This document shows positions 28,207 to 37,211 of a DNA stretch of 64,000 nt, piece after piece (within the stretch, counting starts at the first letter, position 1; the number at the start of each line of letters is the position of its first letter). The DNA is from Polynucleobacter sp. HIN5 (lineage in GTDB: Bacteria; Pseudomonadota; Gammaproteobacteria; Burkholderiales; Burkholderiaceae), in contig NZ_AP028136.1 of the NCBI RefSeq assembly GCF_030297555.1, positions 1,736,001 to 1,800,000 of the forward strand, read 5' to 3'. The notes beneath the pieces are model-generated. The model saw nothing but the letters and a program-made list of their open reading frames with translations, had not been told where the DNA came from and did not search any database. The position numbers and the translations under genes are program-made.

Positions 28207-29061
28207 TTACATCCAGTAAATGACGATATAAAGCCCTAGCCAGACGACGTCAACGAAGTGCCAATACCATGCGGCACCTTCAAAACCAAAATGATTCTCG
28301 GCGGTGAAATCGCCACGAATTAAACGGCGCAAGATAATCGCTAACATCAAGCCGCCCAAGAATACGTGGAATCCATGAAAACCGGTCAACATAAAAAAGG
28401 TGGAGCCGTAAATTCCAGAGGTGAGCTTCAGGTTCAAGTCGCTATAAGCATGGATGTATTCGTAAGCCTGAAAACCTAAGAAAATAAGACCCAAAGAAAC
28501 AGTGGCAAACAAACCATAAATGGCATGCTGACGATTTCCCTCGCGTAAGGCATGATGCGCCCAAGTTACCGTAACACCTGAGCTCAGCAGCAGTAAAGTA
28601 TTGATGGTTGGAATTGGCCAAGGGCCAATGGTGCTAAATTTTTGAACAAGATCCGCTGGGCCAAGAGTCGGCCATGCTGCTACAAAATCAGGCCACAAGA
28701 GTTTGTTGTCAACATCACCAAGCCAAGGCACTGTAATACTTCGAGCGTAGAACAGGGCAGCAAAGAATGCGGCAAAGAACATGATCTCGGAAAAGATGAA
28801 CCAGCTCATCGACCAGCGATAAGACACGTCGACGTTCACACCGTTCTTGCCGGTATTGGACTCCGAGATTGCAGTGCCAAACCAACCGTAAAGCACAAAC
28901 AGCACATAAATAACTGCTGCTAGGACCAACGGCCCTCCCCATGAGAGGCCATTCACCCAGGCTGACATGCCACTACCAAAGCCAAGCAGTCCAATGCTAG
29001 CGAGGACGGGGTATTTTGAGGGGCCTGGAACAAAATAGTACGGTGTGGAGTTTGATGACAT
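28207..29061 (-). CDS. ctaE: Cytochrome c oxidase subunit III
   Basis: Integral subunit of the aa3/caa3-type oxidase. The 284 residues contain seven membrane helices; EIMFFAAFFAALFYARS and the C-terminal WHFVDVVWLGLYIVIYW are diagnostic. GFHGFHVFLGG is the conserved helix V motif. It follows DUF2970 by 21 bases in the oxidase operon. The C-terminal end is followed by a hairpin shared with the convergent DUF2909 gene. Confidence 0.97.
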   Translation of the reverse strand: MSSNSTPYYFVPGPSKYPVLASIGLLGFGSGMSAWVNGLSWGGPLVLAAVIYVLFVLYGWFGTAISESNTGKNGVNVDVSYRWSMSWFIFSEIMFFAAFFAALFYARSITVPWLGDVDNKLLWPDFVAAWPTLGPADLVQKFSTIGPWPIPTINTLLLLSSGVTVTWAHHALREGNRQHAIYGLFATVSLGLIFLGFQAYEYIHAYSDLNLKLTSGIYGSTFFMLTGFHGFHVFLGGLMLAIILRRLIRGDFTAENHFGFEGAAWYWHFVDVVWLGLYIVIYWM

Positions 29062-29082
29062 CGCGCTCTTTCTAACTAAAAA

Positions 29083-29277
29083 TTAATTGGTTACTACTAA
29101 ATTCACAATCAACAAAAGGATCGCCATAAATAGTACGGCGCCCAATACACCAGCAATAATGATGTGCACAAAACTCAAGCTTGCAACATCATTTTGTAAT
29201 CCTGCTTTATTACGAATTCCCAAGAACGCCCATAAAACTGCGCGCATTGAGCGAAAAAAGTTAGGCTTTTTATTCAT
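29083..29277 (-). CDS. DUF2970 small membrane protein
   Basis: A 64-residue protein with an amphipathic start (WAFLGIRNKAGLQNDVA) and one C-terminal membrane helix ending IVNLVVTN. This is the DUF2970 pattern, known between ctaG and ctaE in Burkholderiales. Its ATG overlaps the ctaG stop (ATGA). A role in cytochrome oxidase assembly or stability is suggested only by this conserved location. Confidence 0.88.
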   Translation of the reverse strand: MNKKPNFFRSMRAVLWAFLGIRNKAGLQNDVASLSFVHIIIAGVLGAVLFMAILLLIVNLVVTN

Positions 29278-29870
29278 GAGGACGCTTTCTTCTTGGGCTC
29301 TTTGCTATTCGCAACAGGTTTTGGTATACCGGTCTCAAAAAAGGTATATGACAGGGTAATTGTTTTAACGTCTTTAGGAAGATTGGGGTCAACAATAAAT
29401 ACCACTGGCATTTGCCGAATCTGATGTGGGGTTAGGGCTTGCTCTTGAAAACAAAAGCATTCGATCTTCGTAAAAAACTCTGTTGCGGTCTTTGGGGCAT
29501 AACTGGGAATCGCCTGAGCAGCGACTGGACGATCCAAGGTATTAACTACCTCATAGACAATCTCATGCATCTCGCCTGGATGAACTTCAAGAAAATTCTT
29601 AACTGGCTTAAAAGCAAAAGGGCCACGACTATTGGAGTCAAATTCAATCGTGATGGTTCGACTGTAATCAACCTGGCTATTGCCGGGCTTACTTGCTCCA
29701 TAAGCGCGCACACCATAATTATTTTTGCTGGTGACAACATTAATGCCAGTTACTTCACAAAGGGCTTTGTATAGAGGTACTAAGGCGTAACCAAAACCAA
29801 ACATCAATACAGCAAGGAAAAGAAGCTTTAGTAGGATTTGCTTATTAAGAGCGCCTAGATTGTTTGCCAT
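29274..29870 (-). CDS. ctaG: CtaG/Cox11 copper chaperone for CuB
   Basis: Inserts copper into the CuB centre of subunit I. It has 198 residues with one N-terminal membrane helix (about 12-32) and a periplasmic immunoglobulin-like domain. The copper-binding CFCF motif is in the EFFTKIECFCFQEQ region, followed by LTPHQIRQMPVVFIVDP. Length and motif are standard for Cox11. It is flanked by the 41-residue small gene and DUF2970, both translated in the same operon. Confidence 0.96.
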   Translation of the reverse strand: MANNLGALNKQILLKLLFLAVLMFGFGYALVPLYKALCEVTGINVVTSKNNYGVRAYGASKPGNSQVDYSRTITIEFDSNSRGPFAFKPVKNFLEVHPGEMHEIVYEVVNTLDRPVAAQAIPSYAPKTATEFFTKIECFCFQEQALTPHQIRQMPVVFIVDPNLPKDVKTITLSYTFFETGIPKPVANSKEPKKKASS

Positions 29871-29874
29871 CTGA

Positions 29875-30000
29875 CTAACCTAAAATCCAATACTTCAATA
29901 CGATGCCCAAGAAAAAAGTCAACGCAATCGATAGCAAGACCGCCGCAAGGCGGCGGTTGCTCATCAAAGGGTTTGATCGCTCGGTCACGTAAGGTGCCAT
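29875..30000 (-). CDS. Cytochrome oxidase small assembly protein (41 aa)
   Basis: A very short gene of 41 codons between ctaD and ctaG, easily missed. Its ATG shares one base with the ctaD stop (TAATG) and it ends 4 bases before ctaG. The product begins [20 protein letters not shown] and continues as one hydrophobic helix (VLLSIALTFFLGIVLKYW). Polar N terminus plus one helix matches the small oxidase-assembly proteins annotated at this place in Burkholderiales. Exact function is unknown. Confidence 0.8.
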   Translation of the reverse strand: MAPYVTERSNPLMSNRRLAAVLLSIALTFFLGIVLKYWILG

Positions 30001-31592
30001 TAGCTAATCTTGGGAGGCTGCTCAAATGTGTGGAATGGCGCAGGAGATGGAACCGTCCACTCCAAGGTATTGGCAGTCTCCCATGGATTGTCTGGAGCTT
30101 TCTTGCCATGACCACGGTATGCTGGCAACACAACATACAACAAGAAATAAACTTGCATTAAGCCAAAGCCCAGACCACCGATTGAAGCAATCAAATTGAA
30201 ATCAGCGAACTGGGTTGGATAATCTGCATAGCGACGTGGCATACCAGCTAAGCCCAAAAAGTGCATTGGGAAGAAGGTAAGGTTAAAGAAGAACATCGAA
30301 CCCCAGAAATGAACCTTGCCCCGGAACTCATCGGCCATACGACCTGTCCACTTTGGACACCAGTAATAAAAGCCTGCAAACATTGCGAAGAGCGAACCTG
30401 CTACCAGCACATAGTGGAAATGGGCAACGACGTAGTAGGTATCTTGTAGGCCAATATCAATTGGAGCCATAGCTAGAACGAGTCCCGTAAAGCCACCAAT
30501 CGTGAACACAAAGATGAATCCAATCGCCCATAGCATCGGGGTTTCAAAGGTCATTGACCCTTTCCACATCGTCGCAACCCAATTAAAAATCTTCACTCCA
30601 GTTGGAACTGCAATCAACATCGTGGCATACATAAAGAAGAGCTGACCAGTCACCGGCATACCGGTGGTAAACATGTGATGGGCCCAAACAATGAATGACA
30701 AGATTGCGATAGATGATGTGGCATAAACCATCGAGGCATAGCCAAATAAACGCTTTCTAGCAAAAACAGGAACTACCTCACTAATAATGCCAAACGCGGG
30801 CAAGATCATGATGTAAACCTCTGGGTGACCGAAGAACCAGAAGATATGCTGGTACATCACAGGGTCGCCACCGCCAGCTGCAGAGAAGAAGCTGGTTCCA
30901 AAATGACGGTCAGTGAGAACCATGGTGATCGCACCAGCTAGTACAGGCATCACAGCAATTAATAAATAGGCCGTAATCAACCAGGTCCAGCAGAACATTG
31001 GCATCTTCATGAGTGTCATGCCAGGTGCGCGCATATTCAAAATGGTCACGATGATATTAATCGAACCCATAATGGATGAGGCGCCTAACAAGTGAAGTGC
31101 AAAGATGGCCATATCCATCCCTGGTCCCATTTGCAAGGTCAACGGTGCATACAAGGTCCAGCCGCCAGAGGGCGCGCCACCCGGTGCTAAAAATGAACCG
31201 AACAACAGCAATGCAGCGACTGGCAGAATCCAAAAACTGAAGTTGTTCATACGGGCGAACGCCATATCAGACGCACCAATTTGCAATGGGATCATCCAAT
31301 TTGCAAAACCCACGAAGGCCGGCATGATGGCACCGAATACCATCACCAAACCATGCATAGTCGTTAGCTGATTAAAGAACTCGGGGCGCAAATATTGTAA
31401 TCCGGGCTGAAAAAGCTCCAAACGAATACCAAGCGCCATAACGCCGCCAGCCAAGAGGCTCACGAAGGCGAAGATCAAATACATCGTGCCGATGTCTTTG
31501 TGGTTGGTTGCAAACAACCAGCGACGCCAGCCATGCGGATGATCGTGTACATGATCGTGTGCGTGATCGTGGGTTGTGGATATGGTGCTCAT
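30000..31592 (-). CDS. ctaD: Cytochrome c oxidase subunit I
   Basis: Catalytic subunit holding heme a and the heme a3-CuB centre. The 530 residues have 12 membrane helices. The [19 protein letters not shown] segment includes the CuB His and the cross-linked Tyr, and [11 protein letters not shown] has the CuB His pair. The first loop His is in [11 protein letters not shown], and HFHYVLVAG has the heme-ligand His. The N terminus is His/Asp-rich ([15 protein letters not shown]), a possible metal-binding tail. It follows coxB by 40 bases. Confidence 0.98.
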   Translation of the reverse strand: MSTISTTHDHAHDHVHDHPHGWRRWLFATNHKDIGTMYLIFAFVSLLAGGVMALGIRLELFQPGLQYLRPEFFNQLTTMHGLVMVFGAIMPAFVGFANWMIPLQIGASDMAFARMNNFSFWILPVAALLLFGSFLAPGGAPSGGWTLYAPLTLQMGPGMDMAIFALHLLGASSIMGSINIIVTILNMRAPGMTLMKMPMFCWTWLITAYLLIAVMPVLAGAITMVLTDRHFGTSFFSAAGGGDPVMYQHIFWFFGHPEVYIMILPAFGIISEVVPVFARKRLFGYASMVYATSSIAILSFIVWAHHMFTTGMPVTGQLFFMYATMLIAVPTGVKIFNWVATMWKGSMTFETPMLWAIGFIFVFTIGGFTGLVLAMAPIDIGLQDTYYVVAHFHYVLVAGSLFAMFAGFYYWCPKWTGRMADEFRGKVHFWGSMFFFNLTFFPMHFLGLAGMPRRYADYPTQFADFNLIASIGGLGFGLMQVYFLLYVVLPAYRGHGKKAPDNPWETANTLEWTVPSPAPFHTFEQPPKIS

Positions 31593-31632
31593 AATTTGCT
31601 CCGGTTTAATTCAATTCGTTATATAGGTTCAG

Positions 31633-32787
31633 TTATTTTCCAGTACGAACAGATGCAAACTCTTGAGTTTGTACTACTTCACCTGTCTTGTTACCCCATG
31701 CATTGCGGTAATAGGTCATCACGGCTGCCAAATCACCATCGGATAGAACACCGCCCCATTTGGGCATGGCACCCTTGCCATTAATCAAAATTGTGAAATT
31801 ACCTGCCTTTGGACCAAGTGCAACCTTGCTGCCATCCAATGCAGGGAAGGCGCCTGCGCCCTTGCCGTTCGGTTGGTGGCATGCAGCGCAATTGGTAGCG
31901 TAAACCTTCGCACCACGATCCATTTGCTCTGCCAAGGTGTAGACCTTGCTCGGATCATCTGCGGTTGCAGCCATTTCTTTTTTCTTTTGTGCAACCCATT
32001 TGGTGTAATCCTCTTCTGAAACGACTCTAACCACGATGGGCATAAATGCGTGCTGCGCACCACAAAGCTCTGAACACTGTCCGCGGAAGGTGCCAATTTT
32101 TTCAGCTCTAAACCAGGTATCACGCACAAAACCAGGAATTGCGTCTTGCTTTACACCAAAGGCCGGAACGGTCCATGCGTGAATCACATCATTGGCTGTT
32201 GTAATAAGACGAATTTTTTTATTCACTGGTACAACCATCTCATGATCGACTTCCATCAGATAGGTTGGGCTCTTGGGTGCGAGATTGTTAATCGCTTCGC
32301 GTGAAGTCGACATAGTTGAAAGAAAGCTAATGCCTTCGCCTTCGCCCTTAATGTAGTCATAGCCCCATTTCCACTGATATCCAGTGGTTTTAATGGTGAT
32401 ATCGGCATTGGTGGTGTCCTTCATCGCGACCACTGTTTTGGTGGCAGGCAGTGCCATGCCAATCACAATGAGGAGTGGGATGACGGTCCAAATGATTTCT
32501 ACTGATGTGCTTTCATGAAAAGATGCGGGCTGAGCACCTTTGGATTTGCGATGCTTGTAAATGGAATAGAACATCACGGAGAAAACGCCAATAAAGATCA
32601 CCAAGCAAATGATCATCATGAACCAATGCAACCAATGAATCTCTTCCATAATTTTGGTTGCGGGGGCTGGGAAATTGAGTTGATTTACTTTGGGACCGCC
32701 CGGCATATCTTGCGCTGCAACAGCAAAACTCCAGATTCCAAAACCAAACGCAAACCAAATTTTTATCAGCAATTTACGAATATTCAT
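31633..32787 (-). CDS. coxB: Cytochrome c oxidase subunit II with fused cytochrome c domain
   Basis: Accepts electrons from cytochrome c at CuA. It has 384 residues: a signal peptide ending VAAQ, two membrane helices, a cupredoxin domain with the CuA motif CSELCGAQHAFMP and, at the C terminus, a class I cytochrome c domain with CAACHQPNGKG and distal Met in GAMPKWGG. This is the caa3-type layout. It is the first gene of the oxidase operon, with a TATAAT box about 80 bases upstream. Confidence 0.97.
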   Translation of the reverse strand: MNIRKLLIKIWFAFGFGIWSFAVAAQDMPGGPKVNQLNFPAPATKIMEEIHWLHWFMMIICLVIFIGVFSVMFYSIYKHRKSKGAQPASFHESTSVEIIWTVIPLLIVIGMALPATKTVVAMKDTTNADITIKTTGYQWKWGYDYIKGEGEGISFLSTMSTSREAINNLAPKSPTYLMEVDHEMVVPVNKKIRLITTANDVIHAWTVPAFGVKQDAIPGFVRDTWFRAEKIGTFRGQCSELCGAQHAFMPIVVRVVSEEDYTKWVAQKKKEMAATADDPSKVYTLAEQMDRGAKVYATNCAACHQPNGKGAGAFPALDGSKVALGPKAGNFTILINGKGAMPKWGGVLSDGDLAAVMTYYRNAWGNKTGEVVQTQEFASVRTGK

Positions 32788-32866
32788 TTTTTTCTCAAAT
32801 TTATTAGCAGCGTTCCCAGAAAACGACGGCCGCTTTTCTACCCACTAATCAATAATTAGACACTGA

Positions 32867-32872
32867 ATTATA
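32867..32872 (-). promoter_or_regulatory. -10 box TATAAT for the coxB operon
   Basis: A perfect TATAAT on the minus strand 79 bases before the coxB ATG. A TGACTT sequence 18 bases upstream is the best -35 candidate. The leader of about 70 bases contains no open frame that I would call. Confidence 0.55.
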
Positions 32873-32883
32873 GGATGATTTGC

Positions 32884-32897
32884 TTGACAGAAGTCAT
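32884..32897. promoter_or_regulatory. FNR-like inverted repeat over the coxB -35 region
   Basis: TTGAC-AGAA-GTCAT is an inverted repeat with a 4-base centre. It resembles FNR/CRP-superfamily sites (TTGAT-N4-ATCAA) at four of five positions per arm or fewer. It overlaps the presumed -35 of coxB, where a bound regulator would repress. Regulator identity is inference. Confidence 0.35.
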
Positions 32898-32942
32898 TTT
32901 GTGATTTCCTTTGGGGCAAACCCTATATGTAGATAATTAAAT

Positions 32943-32954
32943 GTAAGTACTTAC
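32943..32954. promoter_or_regulatory. 12-bp perfect palindrome upstream of coxB
   Basis: GTAAGTACTTAC is perfectly self-complementary, in AT-rich DNA between coxB and the methyltransferase gene. It lies about 70 bases upstream of the coxB -10. It could be an operator; no known family is recognised. The rest of this 186-base gap holds only the promoter described separately. Confidence 0.3.
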
Positions 32955-32973
32955 TTATAAAATAGCTCCGCAA

Positions 32974-33735
32974 CTATTTACGTTTAATTGCGTCTACGCG
33001 AATATATGCCGTTTTACTATCCCCGATACCGCGATTTTTAGCTAAAACCCACGCATGCCCATAAACGATTTCCAGGGTTAGTTTTAGGGCAGCAGGGACT
33101 TTAAACTGATGAAATTGCGTTCCAGCAGAAATGAGCCCAAGGGCCAAACCATCGTCGTAAAGCGCCTGCCCGGTTTCATACTCCAGATAAAGATATTCCA
33201 TATCCATGACCGGGTCCGAATAGCGGTTTTGAACTAAGGCATCCCCAATATCATGCATATCGAGGGCTCCCGGTAGTGCTTGTAAGTGCCCGCCCTCTAA
33301 ATTAGCATTTCGGAGTTCCTTGCCCGTATCAGGACCCAAATAGGCAAAGGAAATTAAACCGCCTTCAGTCAAGTGTTGGTGACAATTTGCTAACCAGGCT
33401 CCTGGATTACTGCGACTTTGCAACGATAAATTACTAAGGATTAAGTCATACGATGCGTCGGCTGGAATCCCCTGATCTAATAATTGGCCTGAATTTGGTA
33501 AGACACGACCAAGCGTCTGTTGAAGTTTGATCCTCAATGGAATAGTTCTATAAATTTGACGATCAAGGATAGTGTCAATTTGCGCACCAGGAAAACGCTT
33601 AATGAATGCCCTACGATTTAGTCCAGAGAAATCGGGTTCGAGCAAAATTTGTTTTGGTGATAGCTTGATGGGTGCTAGCTTATCAAGCATTCGCTCTTGA
33701 ATTTCTGCTCGAAGCCATGAAAGAGAAGTGGTCAT
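32974..33735 (-). CDS. Class I SAM-dependent methyltransferase, BioC-like
   Basis: A 253-residue protein. After an N-terminal helix (MTTSLSWLRAEIQERMLDKL) it has a Rossmann methyltransferase domain: ILLEPDFSGLNRRAF near motif I, YDLILSNLSLQSRSNPGAWL for motif IV and LTEGGLISFAYLGPDT for motif V. The Asp-rich motif I is less standard than usual. Homologues at this place, divergent from comF, are often annotated BioC (malonyl-ACP methyltransferase); I cannot confirm that substrate. I start at the internal ATG just after a TATACT box; a longer frame would overlap comF. Confidence 0.75.
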   Translation of the reverse strand: MTTSLSWLRAEIQERMLDKLAPIKLSPKQILLEPDFSGLNRRAFIKRFPGAQIDTILDRQIYRTIPLRIKLQQTLGRVLPNSGQLLDQGIPADASYDLILSNLSLQSRSNPGAWLANCHQHLTEGGLISFAYLGPDTGKELRNANLEGGHLQALPGALDMHDIGDALVQNRYSDPVMDMEYLYLEYETGQALYDDGLALGLISAGTQFHQFKVPAALKLTLEIVYGHAWVLAKNRGIGDSKTAYIRVDAIKRK

Positions 33736-33741
33736 CGAATC

Positions 33742-33749
33742 AGTATACT
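33742..33749. promoter_or_regulatory. Palindromic -10 (AGTATACT) shared by methyltransferase and comF
   Basis: AGTATACT is self-complementary and gives TATACT on both strands. On the minus strand it is 6 bases before the methyltransferase ATG; on the plus strand 10 bases before the comF ATG. One element could thus serve both divergent genes with little or no leader. Confidence 0.5.
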
Positions 33750-33759
33750 CAGCGCCCCA

Positions 33760-34485
33760 ATGAGCTGGCTTCGCACTGCAACCCAATATTTAATTCCGAC
33801 ACTCTGCATGGTGTGCGAGCAAGTACAAGCTGAAATTGTATGTTTTCCATGTCGCGATCGCATTGCTCATAACCGCCTGCAATTTGGTCCATCGTGCCTG
33901 ATTTGTGCGCTACCGATCAGGCCACATCAATCACTTTGTTTTCAGTGTGAACGGGCAAAGCCAGCCTTTGATCGAGTGATTTATCTCGACCTCTATCAGG
34001 AGCCATTGCGTCACCCGCTTCACCTTTTAAAGTACCAAAAAAGGCTAGCATGCGCTAGCGGCTTTGCCTTTTTGTGGAATGAATTTCATCACCATACTCT
34101 CAAGACATGCGATGCGGATGTTTTAATTCCAGTACCACTTAGTCCTACAAAATTAGCAGCTCGCGGCTTTAACCAAGCATGGGAAATCGCGAAACGGTTT
34201 GATCTTCCAAAATCCGTCAGACGCATTCCAAACCTAATCGTTTGCCACGCGACACATACTGCTCAGGCAAGCCTTAATCGTGCTGAGCGAACCATATCGA
34301 TGCAAGGCCGTTTTGAATTGAAAGGAGATGCGGCTCCCAAGATTCGAGACCAACACATCCTCATTGTGGATGATGTGATGACCACTGGCTCAACCATCCA
34401 TTCTTTAGCAGCGGCCCTCAAGCAGTCTGGAGCAAAGCGGGTAAGCGCATGGACCATATTACGTACACCCCCTTGGGGATCTTAG
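33760..34485 (+). CDS. comF: ComF family phosphoribosyltransferase-like protein
   Basis: A 241-residue competence-type ComF. The N-terminal zinc-binding cysteines are in CMVCEQVQAEIVCFPC and CLICALPIRPHQSLCFQC. The C-terminal PRTase domain has VLIPVPLSPTKLAARGFNQAWEIAK and the PRPP loop ILIVDDVMTTGSTI. Family members help DNA processing after uptake in naturally transformable bacteria. No other competence gene is nearby. It ends 18 bases before trmL. Confidence 0.93.
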   Translation: MSWLRTATQYLIPTLCMVCEQVQAEIVCFPCRDRIAHNRLQFGPSCLICALPIRPHQSLCFQCERAKPAFDRVIYLDLYQEPLRHPLHLLKYQKRLACASGFAFLWNEFHHHTLKTCDADVLIPVPLSPTKLAARGFNQAWEIAKRFDLPKSVRRIPNLIVCHATHTAQASLNRAERTISMQGRFELKGDAAPKIRDQHILIVDDVMTTGSTIHSLAAALKQSGAKRVSAWTILRTPPWGS

Positions 34486-34491
34486 GTGCAA

Positions 34492-34497
34492 TATGAT
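34492..34497 (+). promoter_or_regulatory. -10-like TATGAT 6 bases before trmL start
   Basis: TATGAT-GCTGCT-ATG. The hexamer lies in the 18-base gap after the comF stop; no ribosome-binding site is seen. Confidence 0.45.
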
Positions 34498-34503
34498 GCT
34501 GCT

Positions 34504-34974
34504 ATGTTTAATGTCGTTTTATTTGAACCTGAAATCCCTCCCAATACTGGGAATATCATCCGTTTATGCGCCAATACCGGTGCAAAGTTGCATCTCATCA
34601 AGCCACTTGGCTTTCCTCTTGAGCACGCCAAATTAAAGCGGGCGGGCCTGGACTACCATGAGTTTGCCAATCTCAAACTGTATGAGAACTGGTCCGATTT
34701 TCTAATAACTACACAGGCTGATCTGCGGCGTGTCTTTGCTCTAACGACCAAAGGCCAGCGCTCGTTACTGGATACGAAGTTTCACTCAAATGATTACTTT
34801 GTATTTGGATCGGAGACAAAAGGAATTAGTGATGAGGTACGCGCGAGCATTTCTCGTGAGAATCATCTGCGGCTGGCAATGCTTGCCAATAGTCGTAGCT
34901 TAAATCTTTCAAACTCAGTGGCAGTCGTGGTTTATGAAGCGTGGCGCCAACACCAATTTCAGGGCGGTGCTTAA
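34504..34974 (+). CDS. trmL: tRNA (cytidine/uridine34-2'-O)-methyltransferase
   Basis: Methylates the ribose of the wobble base in tRNA-Leu. The 156 residues are a SPOUT/TrmH-type protein: [20 protein letters not shown] at the N terminus, [10 protein letters not shown] in motif 2 and [24 protein letters not shown], the knot region, at the C terminus. I start at [13 protein letters not shown], the usual N terminus; an in-frame GTG directly after the comF stop is unlikely. Its TAA interlocks with the gpsA TAA within TTAA. Confidence 0.95.
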   Translation: MFNVVLFEPEIPPNTGNIIRLCANTGAKLHLIKPLGFPLEHAKLKRAGLDYHEFANLKLYENWSDFLITTQADLRRVFALTTKGQRSLLDTKFHSNDYFVFGSETKGISDEVRASISRENHLRLAMLANSRSLNLSNSVAVVVYEAWRQHQFQGGA

Positions 34975-35981
34975 GTTTCCGATTTGGGCTCGCGCCCCAT
35001 TAAGGTCCGAACACCTTCTTCGGGACTCAGTTGACCATTGAGTACGTGACTAACCGTTGCACAAATTGGCATCTCGACCTGATGCTGTTTAGCCAAATCA
35101 CTCACGGCTTGCGCACACAAGACACCCTCAGCCACATGACCAAGCGCGGCTAACACCCGGTCCAAAGGCTCTCCAGCAGCAAGCGACAAACCTACGCGAC
35201 GGTTGCGCGATAAATCACCAGTTGCGGTCAAAATAAGATCACCCAAGCCAGTGAGCCCCATGCAGGTCTCACTCTTACCGCCCACTGCTTTAACCAAGCG
35301 CATCATTTCGGCTAAGCCACGCGTTAATAAGGCAGCGCGAGCATTCATGCCCAATCCCAAACCATCACCAATTCCGGTGGCAATCGCTAATACATTTTTC
35401 ACTGCACCACCAAGCTCGACCCCAACCAGATCATCGCTTGCATACACCCGAATATTTCCATGATGAAATGCAGTTTGTACCCGCTGACAAAATTCAGGTG
35501 TAGTGCTTGCAACCGTCAAAGCGCAAGGCAGGCCCTCGCCAACTTCACGTGCAAAGCTTGGGCCTGATAAAACACCAACTGCATGCGCATGAGAGGCGAA
35601 TCGTTCTTGTTCGCGCTTGACGACCTGGTGAGGAAGTAGGGCAGTTTTAGGCTCTAGCCCTTTGCAAAGCCACAAAATATTAAATGGGTGTTGTGCCGTT
35701 TTAAACACATCGGCTACCGTACTTGCCAAACCAGCCATTGGGGTTGCAATAACTAATATGTCATCAGCCCCCAATCGGCTCACGGCTTTCTCAAAATCCG
35801 ACTCAATCAATAATGAATTTGGTAGGGCAACAGCCGGTAAATACTGCTTATTTTCTTGGTCCCTACGCATGGCGTCAGCGGCATTTGGGTTGCGCGCCCA
35901 CAGGTAAACCAGATGGTGACTAGCAGCGGATATAGCAATGGCTGTACCCCATGCTCCTGCCCCTAGGACCGATATATTCAT
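34971..35981 (-). CDS. gpsA: Glycerol-3-phosphate dehydrogenase (NAD(P)+)
   Basis: Makes sn-glycerol 3-phosphate for phospholipids. The 336 residues start [14 protein letters not shown] with the nucleotide-binding GAGAWG at 7-12. Further signatures are [14 protein letters not shown], the catalytic Lys region [20 protein letters not shown] and [20 protein letters not shown]. Its ATG shares one base with the secB stop, so it is coupled to secB. The gpsA-secB-grxC order is widely conserved. Confidence 0.97.
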   Translation of the reverse strand: MNISVLGAGAWGTAIAISAASHHLVYLWARNPNAADAMRRDQENKQYLPAVALPNSLLIESDFEKAVSRLGADDILVIATPMAGLASTVADVFKTAQHPFNILWLCKGLEPKTALLPHQVVKREQERFASHAHAVGVLSGPSFAREVGEGLPCALTVASTTPEFCQRVQTAFHHGNIRVYASDDLVGVELGGAVKNVLAIATGIGDGLGLGMNARAALLTRGLAEMMRLVKAVGGKSETCMGLTGLGDLILTATGDLSRNRRVGLSLAAGEPLDRVLAALGHVAEGVLCAQAVSDLAKQHQVEMPICATVSHVLNGQLSPEEGVRTLMGREPKSET

Positions 35982-36496
35982 TAGTTGGGCAAAATAATCT
36001 TGCTCTCTGCGTCACCATTACCGGCTTGGGCTCCTTGAGCTGCCTGAGCCTGAGCCAAACGATGCTCATACATGCCATGAAAATTGATATCGGCAAGATG
36101 AATGGGCTGAAAGCCGGCACGGCTAATAATGTCAGCAACGTTCGAACGCAAATAGGGAAAGATGATGCTTGGGCAGGTGATACCAAGCATGGGATCAATT
36201 TGCTCAATGGGGATATTTTTAAACTCGAAAATACCGGCTTGCTTGGCCTCGACCAAGAACATGACCTTGCCTTCAACGCGGGCGGTGACTGTACTCAAGA
36301 GGGCAACCTCAAACAACTCATCGCTTAAGCGATCAACTGCAATATCCAATTCCACCTGAATCTGTGGCTCACTAGCAACCAATAAAATACCAGGAGCATT
36401 AGGTTGTTCGAGTGATAAATCTTTTAAATAAACACGTTGGATGACAAACGAAGGTTCATTTGAACCCGTTGCTGAATTCGTTGCAACATCACTCAT
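35981..36496 (-). CDS. secB: SecB protein-export chaperone
   Basis: Tetrameric cytosolic chaperone that keeps secretory precursors unfolded for SecA. The 171 residues contain the family core: [41 protein letters not shown] strands (here [20 protein letters not shown]), [19 protein letters not shown] and [17 protein letters not shown]. The tail is Ala/Gln-rich. A GGAAAGAGAG site precedes the ATG. Confidence 0.97.
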   Translation of the reverse strand: MSDVATNSATGSNEPSFVIQRVYLKDLSLEQPNAPGILLVASEPQIQVELDIAVDRLSDELFEVALLSTVTARVEGKVMFLVEAKQAGIFEFKNIPIEQIDPMLGITCPSIIFPYLRSNVADIISRAGFQPIHLADINFHGMYEHRLAQAQAAQGAQAGNGDAESKIILPN

Positions 36497-36523
36497 ACAA
36501 GCTCTCTTTCCAATTTGAAACGG

Positions 36524-36778
36524 TTAGGCTAAAAGCGGATCAAGACCGCCTGCACGATCTAATGCTGCTAGATCATCGTAACCGCCAATATGACGATCAC
36601 CGATATAAATTTGTGGAACGGTCCTGCGACCCGTGCGAGTCATCATTTCTTCTCGCCTTGCCGGATCGACATCAATCAAAATCTTTTGCAAATTCTGAAC
36701 ACCCTTCTTTTGCAAAAGTTTTTCTGCCATGACACAGTACGGACAAACACGAGTGCTATACATCAAAACGTCTGGCAT
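36524..36778 (-). CDS. grxC: Glutaredoxin 3
   Basis: Glutathione-dependent dithiol oxidoreductase of 84 residues. The active site is CPYC in MYSTRVCPYCVMAEKLL. TVPQIYIGDRHIGGYDDL carries the cis-Pro and glutathione-binding residues. I start at MPDVLMYS with GGGGAAG upstream; a longer frame would run into the rhodanese gene. Glutathione synthesis genes gshA and gshB are also in the window. Confidence 0.96.
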   Translation of the reverse strand: MPDVLMYSTRVCPYCVMAEKLLQKKGVQNLQKILIDVDPARREEMMTRTGRRTVPQIYIGDRHIGGYDDLAALDRAGGLDPLLA

Positions 36779-36788
36779 GGCTTCCCCA

Positions 36789-37205
36789 TTACGATTTAAC
36801 AAGTGGCAATCCAGAAGTTTGCCAAGCACCGATACCGCCCTCTAAGACGCCCACTTCGGCATACCCAAGATTGCGAAGCTCTTTAGCTGCTTTCTGAGAA
36901 TGAGCAGGGCCTCGACCAATCACTACAACAGGATATTTTTGGTCGATTTTCATGGTTTTTAGGCTGGCGCCCAGGCTCTCCAGAGCGATATTTTTGGCAT
37001 TTGGTAAATGGCCCAATTTAAAATCTTCTTCGGTTCGCAAATCGATCACATTGGCCTTGCGACGGTTGATCCAAATGGTTGCATCGGTTGGGGTTAAGCC
37101 CTTGCCACTCATTAGGGTTGATAATGTTGGCATGAATAAAGCCGTGCCCGAAATGATCATTAAGGCGGCCAATACGAGGTTGTCGGTTTGAGCTAAGAAG
37201 TCCAT
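36789..37205 (-). CDS. Membrane-anchored rhodanese-fold protein lacking the active Cys
   Basis: A 138-residue protein with one N-terminal membrane helix (about 9-30) and a rhodanese domain (VIDLRTEEDFKLGHLPNAKNI; NLGYAEVGVLEGGIGAWQ). In active sulfurtransferases the loop begins with Cys after the VVV-type strand; here it reads VVVIGRGPAHS, with Gly97 at the Cys position. It is therefore probably not a sulfurtransferase. It heads the run rhodanese-grxC-secB-gpsA, like yibN in E. coli. The ATG 6 bases after a TATAAT box is chosen over an upstream in-frame start. Confidence 0.9.
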   Translation of the reverse strand: MDFLAQTDNLVLAALMIISGTALFMPTLSTLMSGKGLTPTDATIWINRRKANVIDLRTEEDFKLGHLPNAKNIALESLGASLKTMKIDQKYPVVVIGRGPAHSQKAAKELRNLGYAEVGVLEGGIGAWQTSGLPLVKS

Positions 37206-37211
37206 TGTCAG

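Noticed and set aside
29855..30136. A 93-codon minus-strand frame across the ctaD end and ctaG start.
   Set aside because: It runs out of frame through the conserved ctaD end and through the 41-codon gene that fits the operon exactly.
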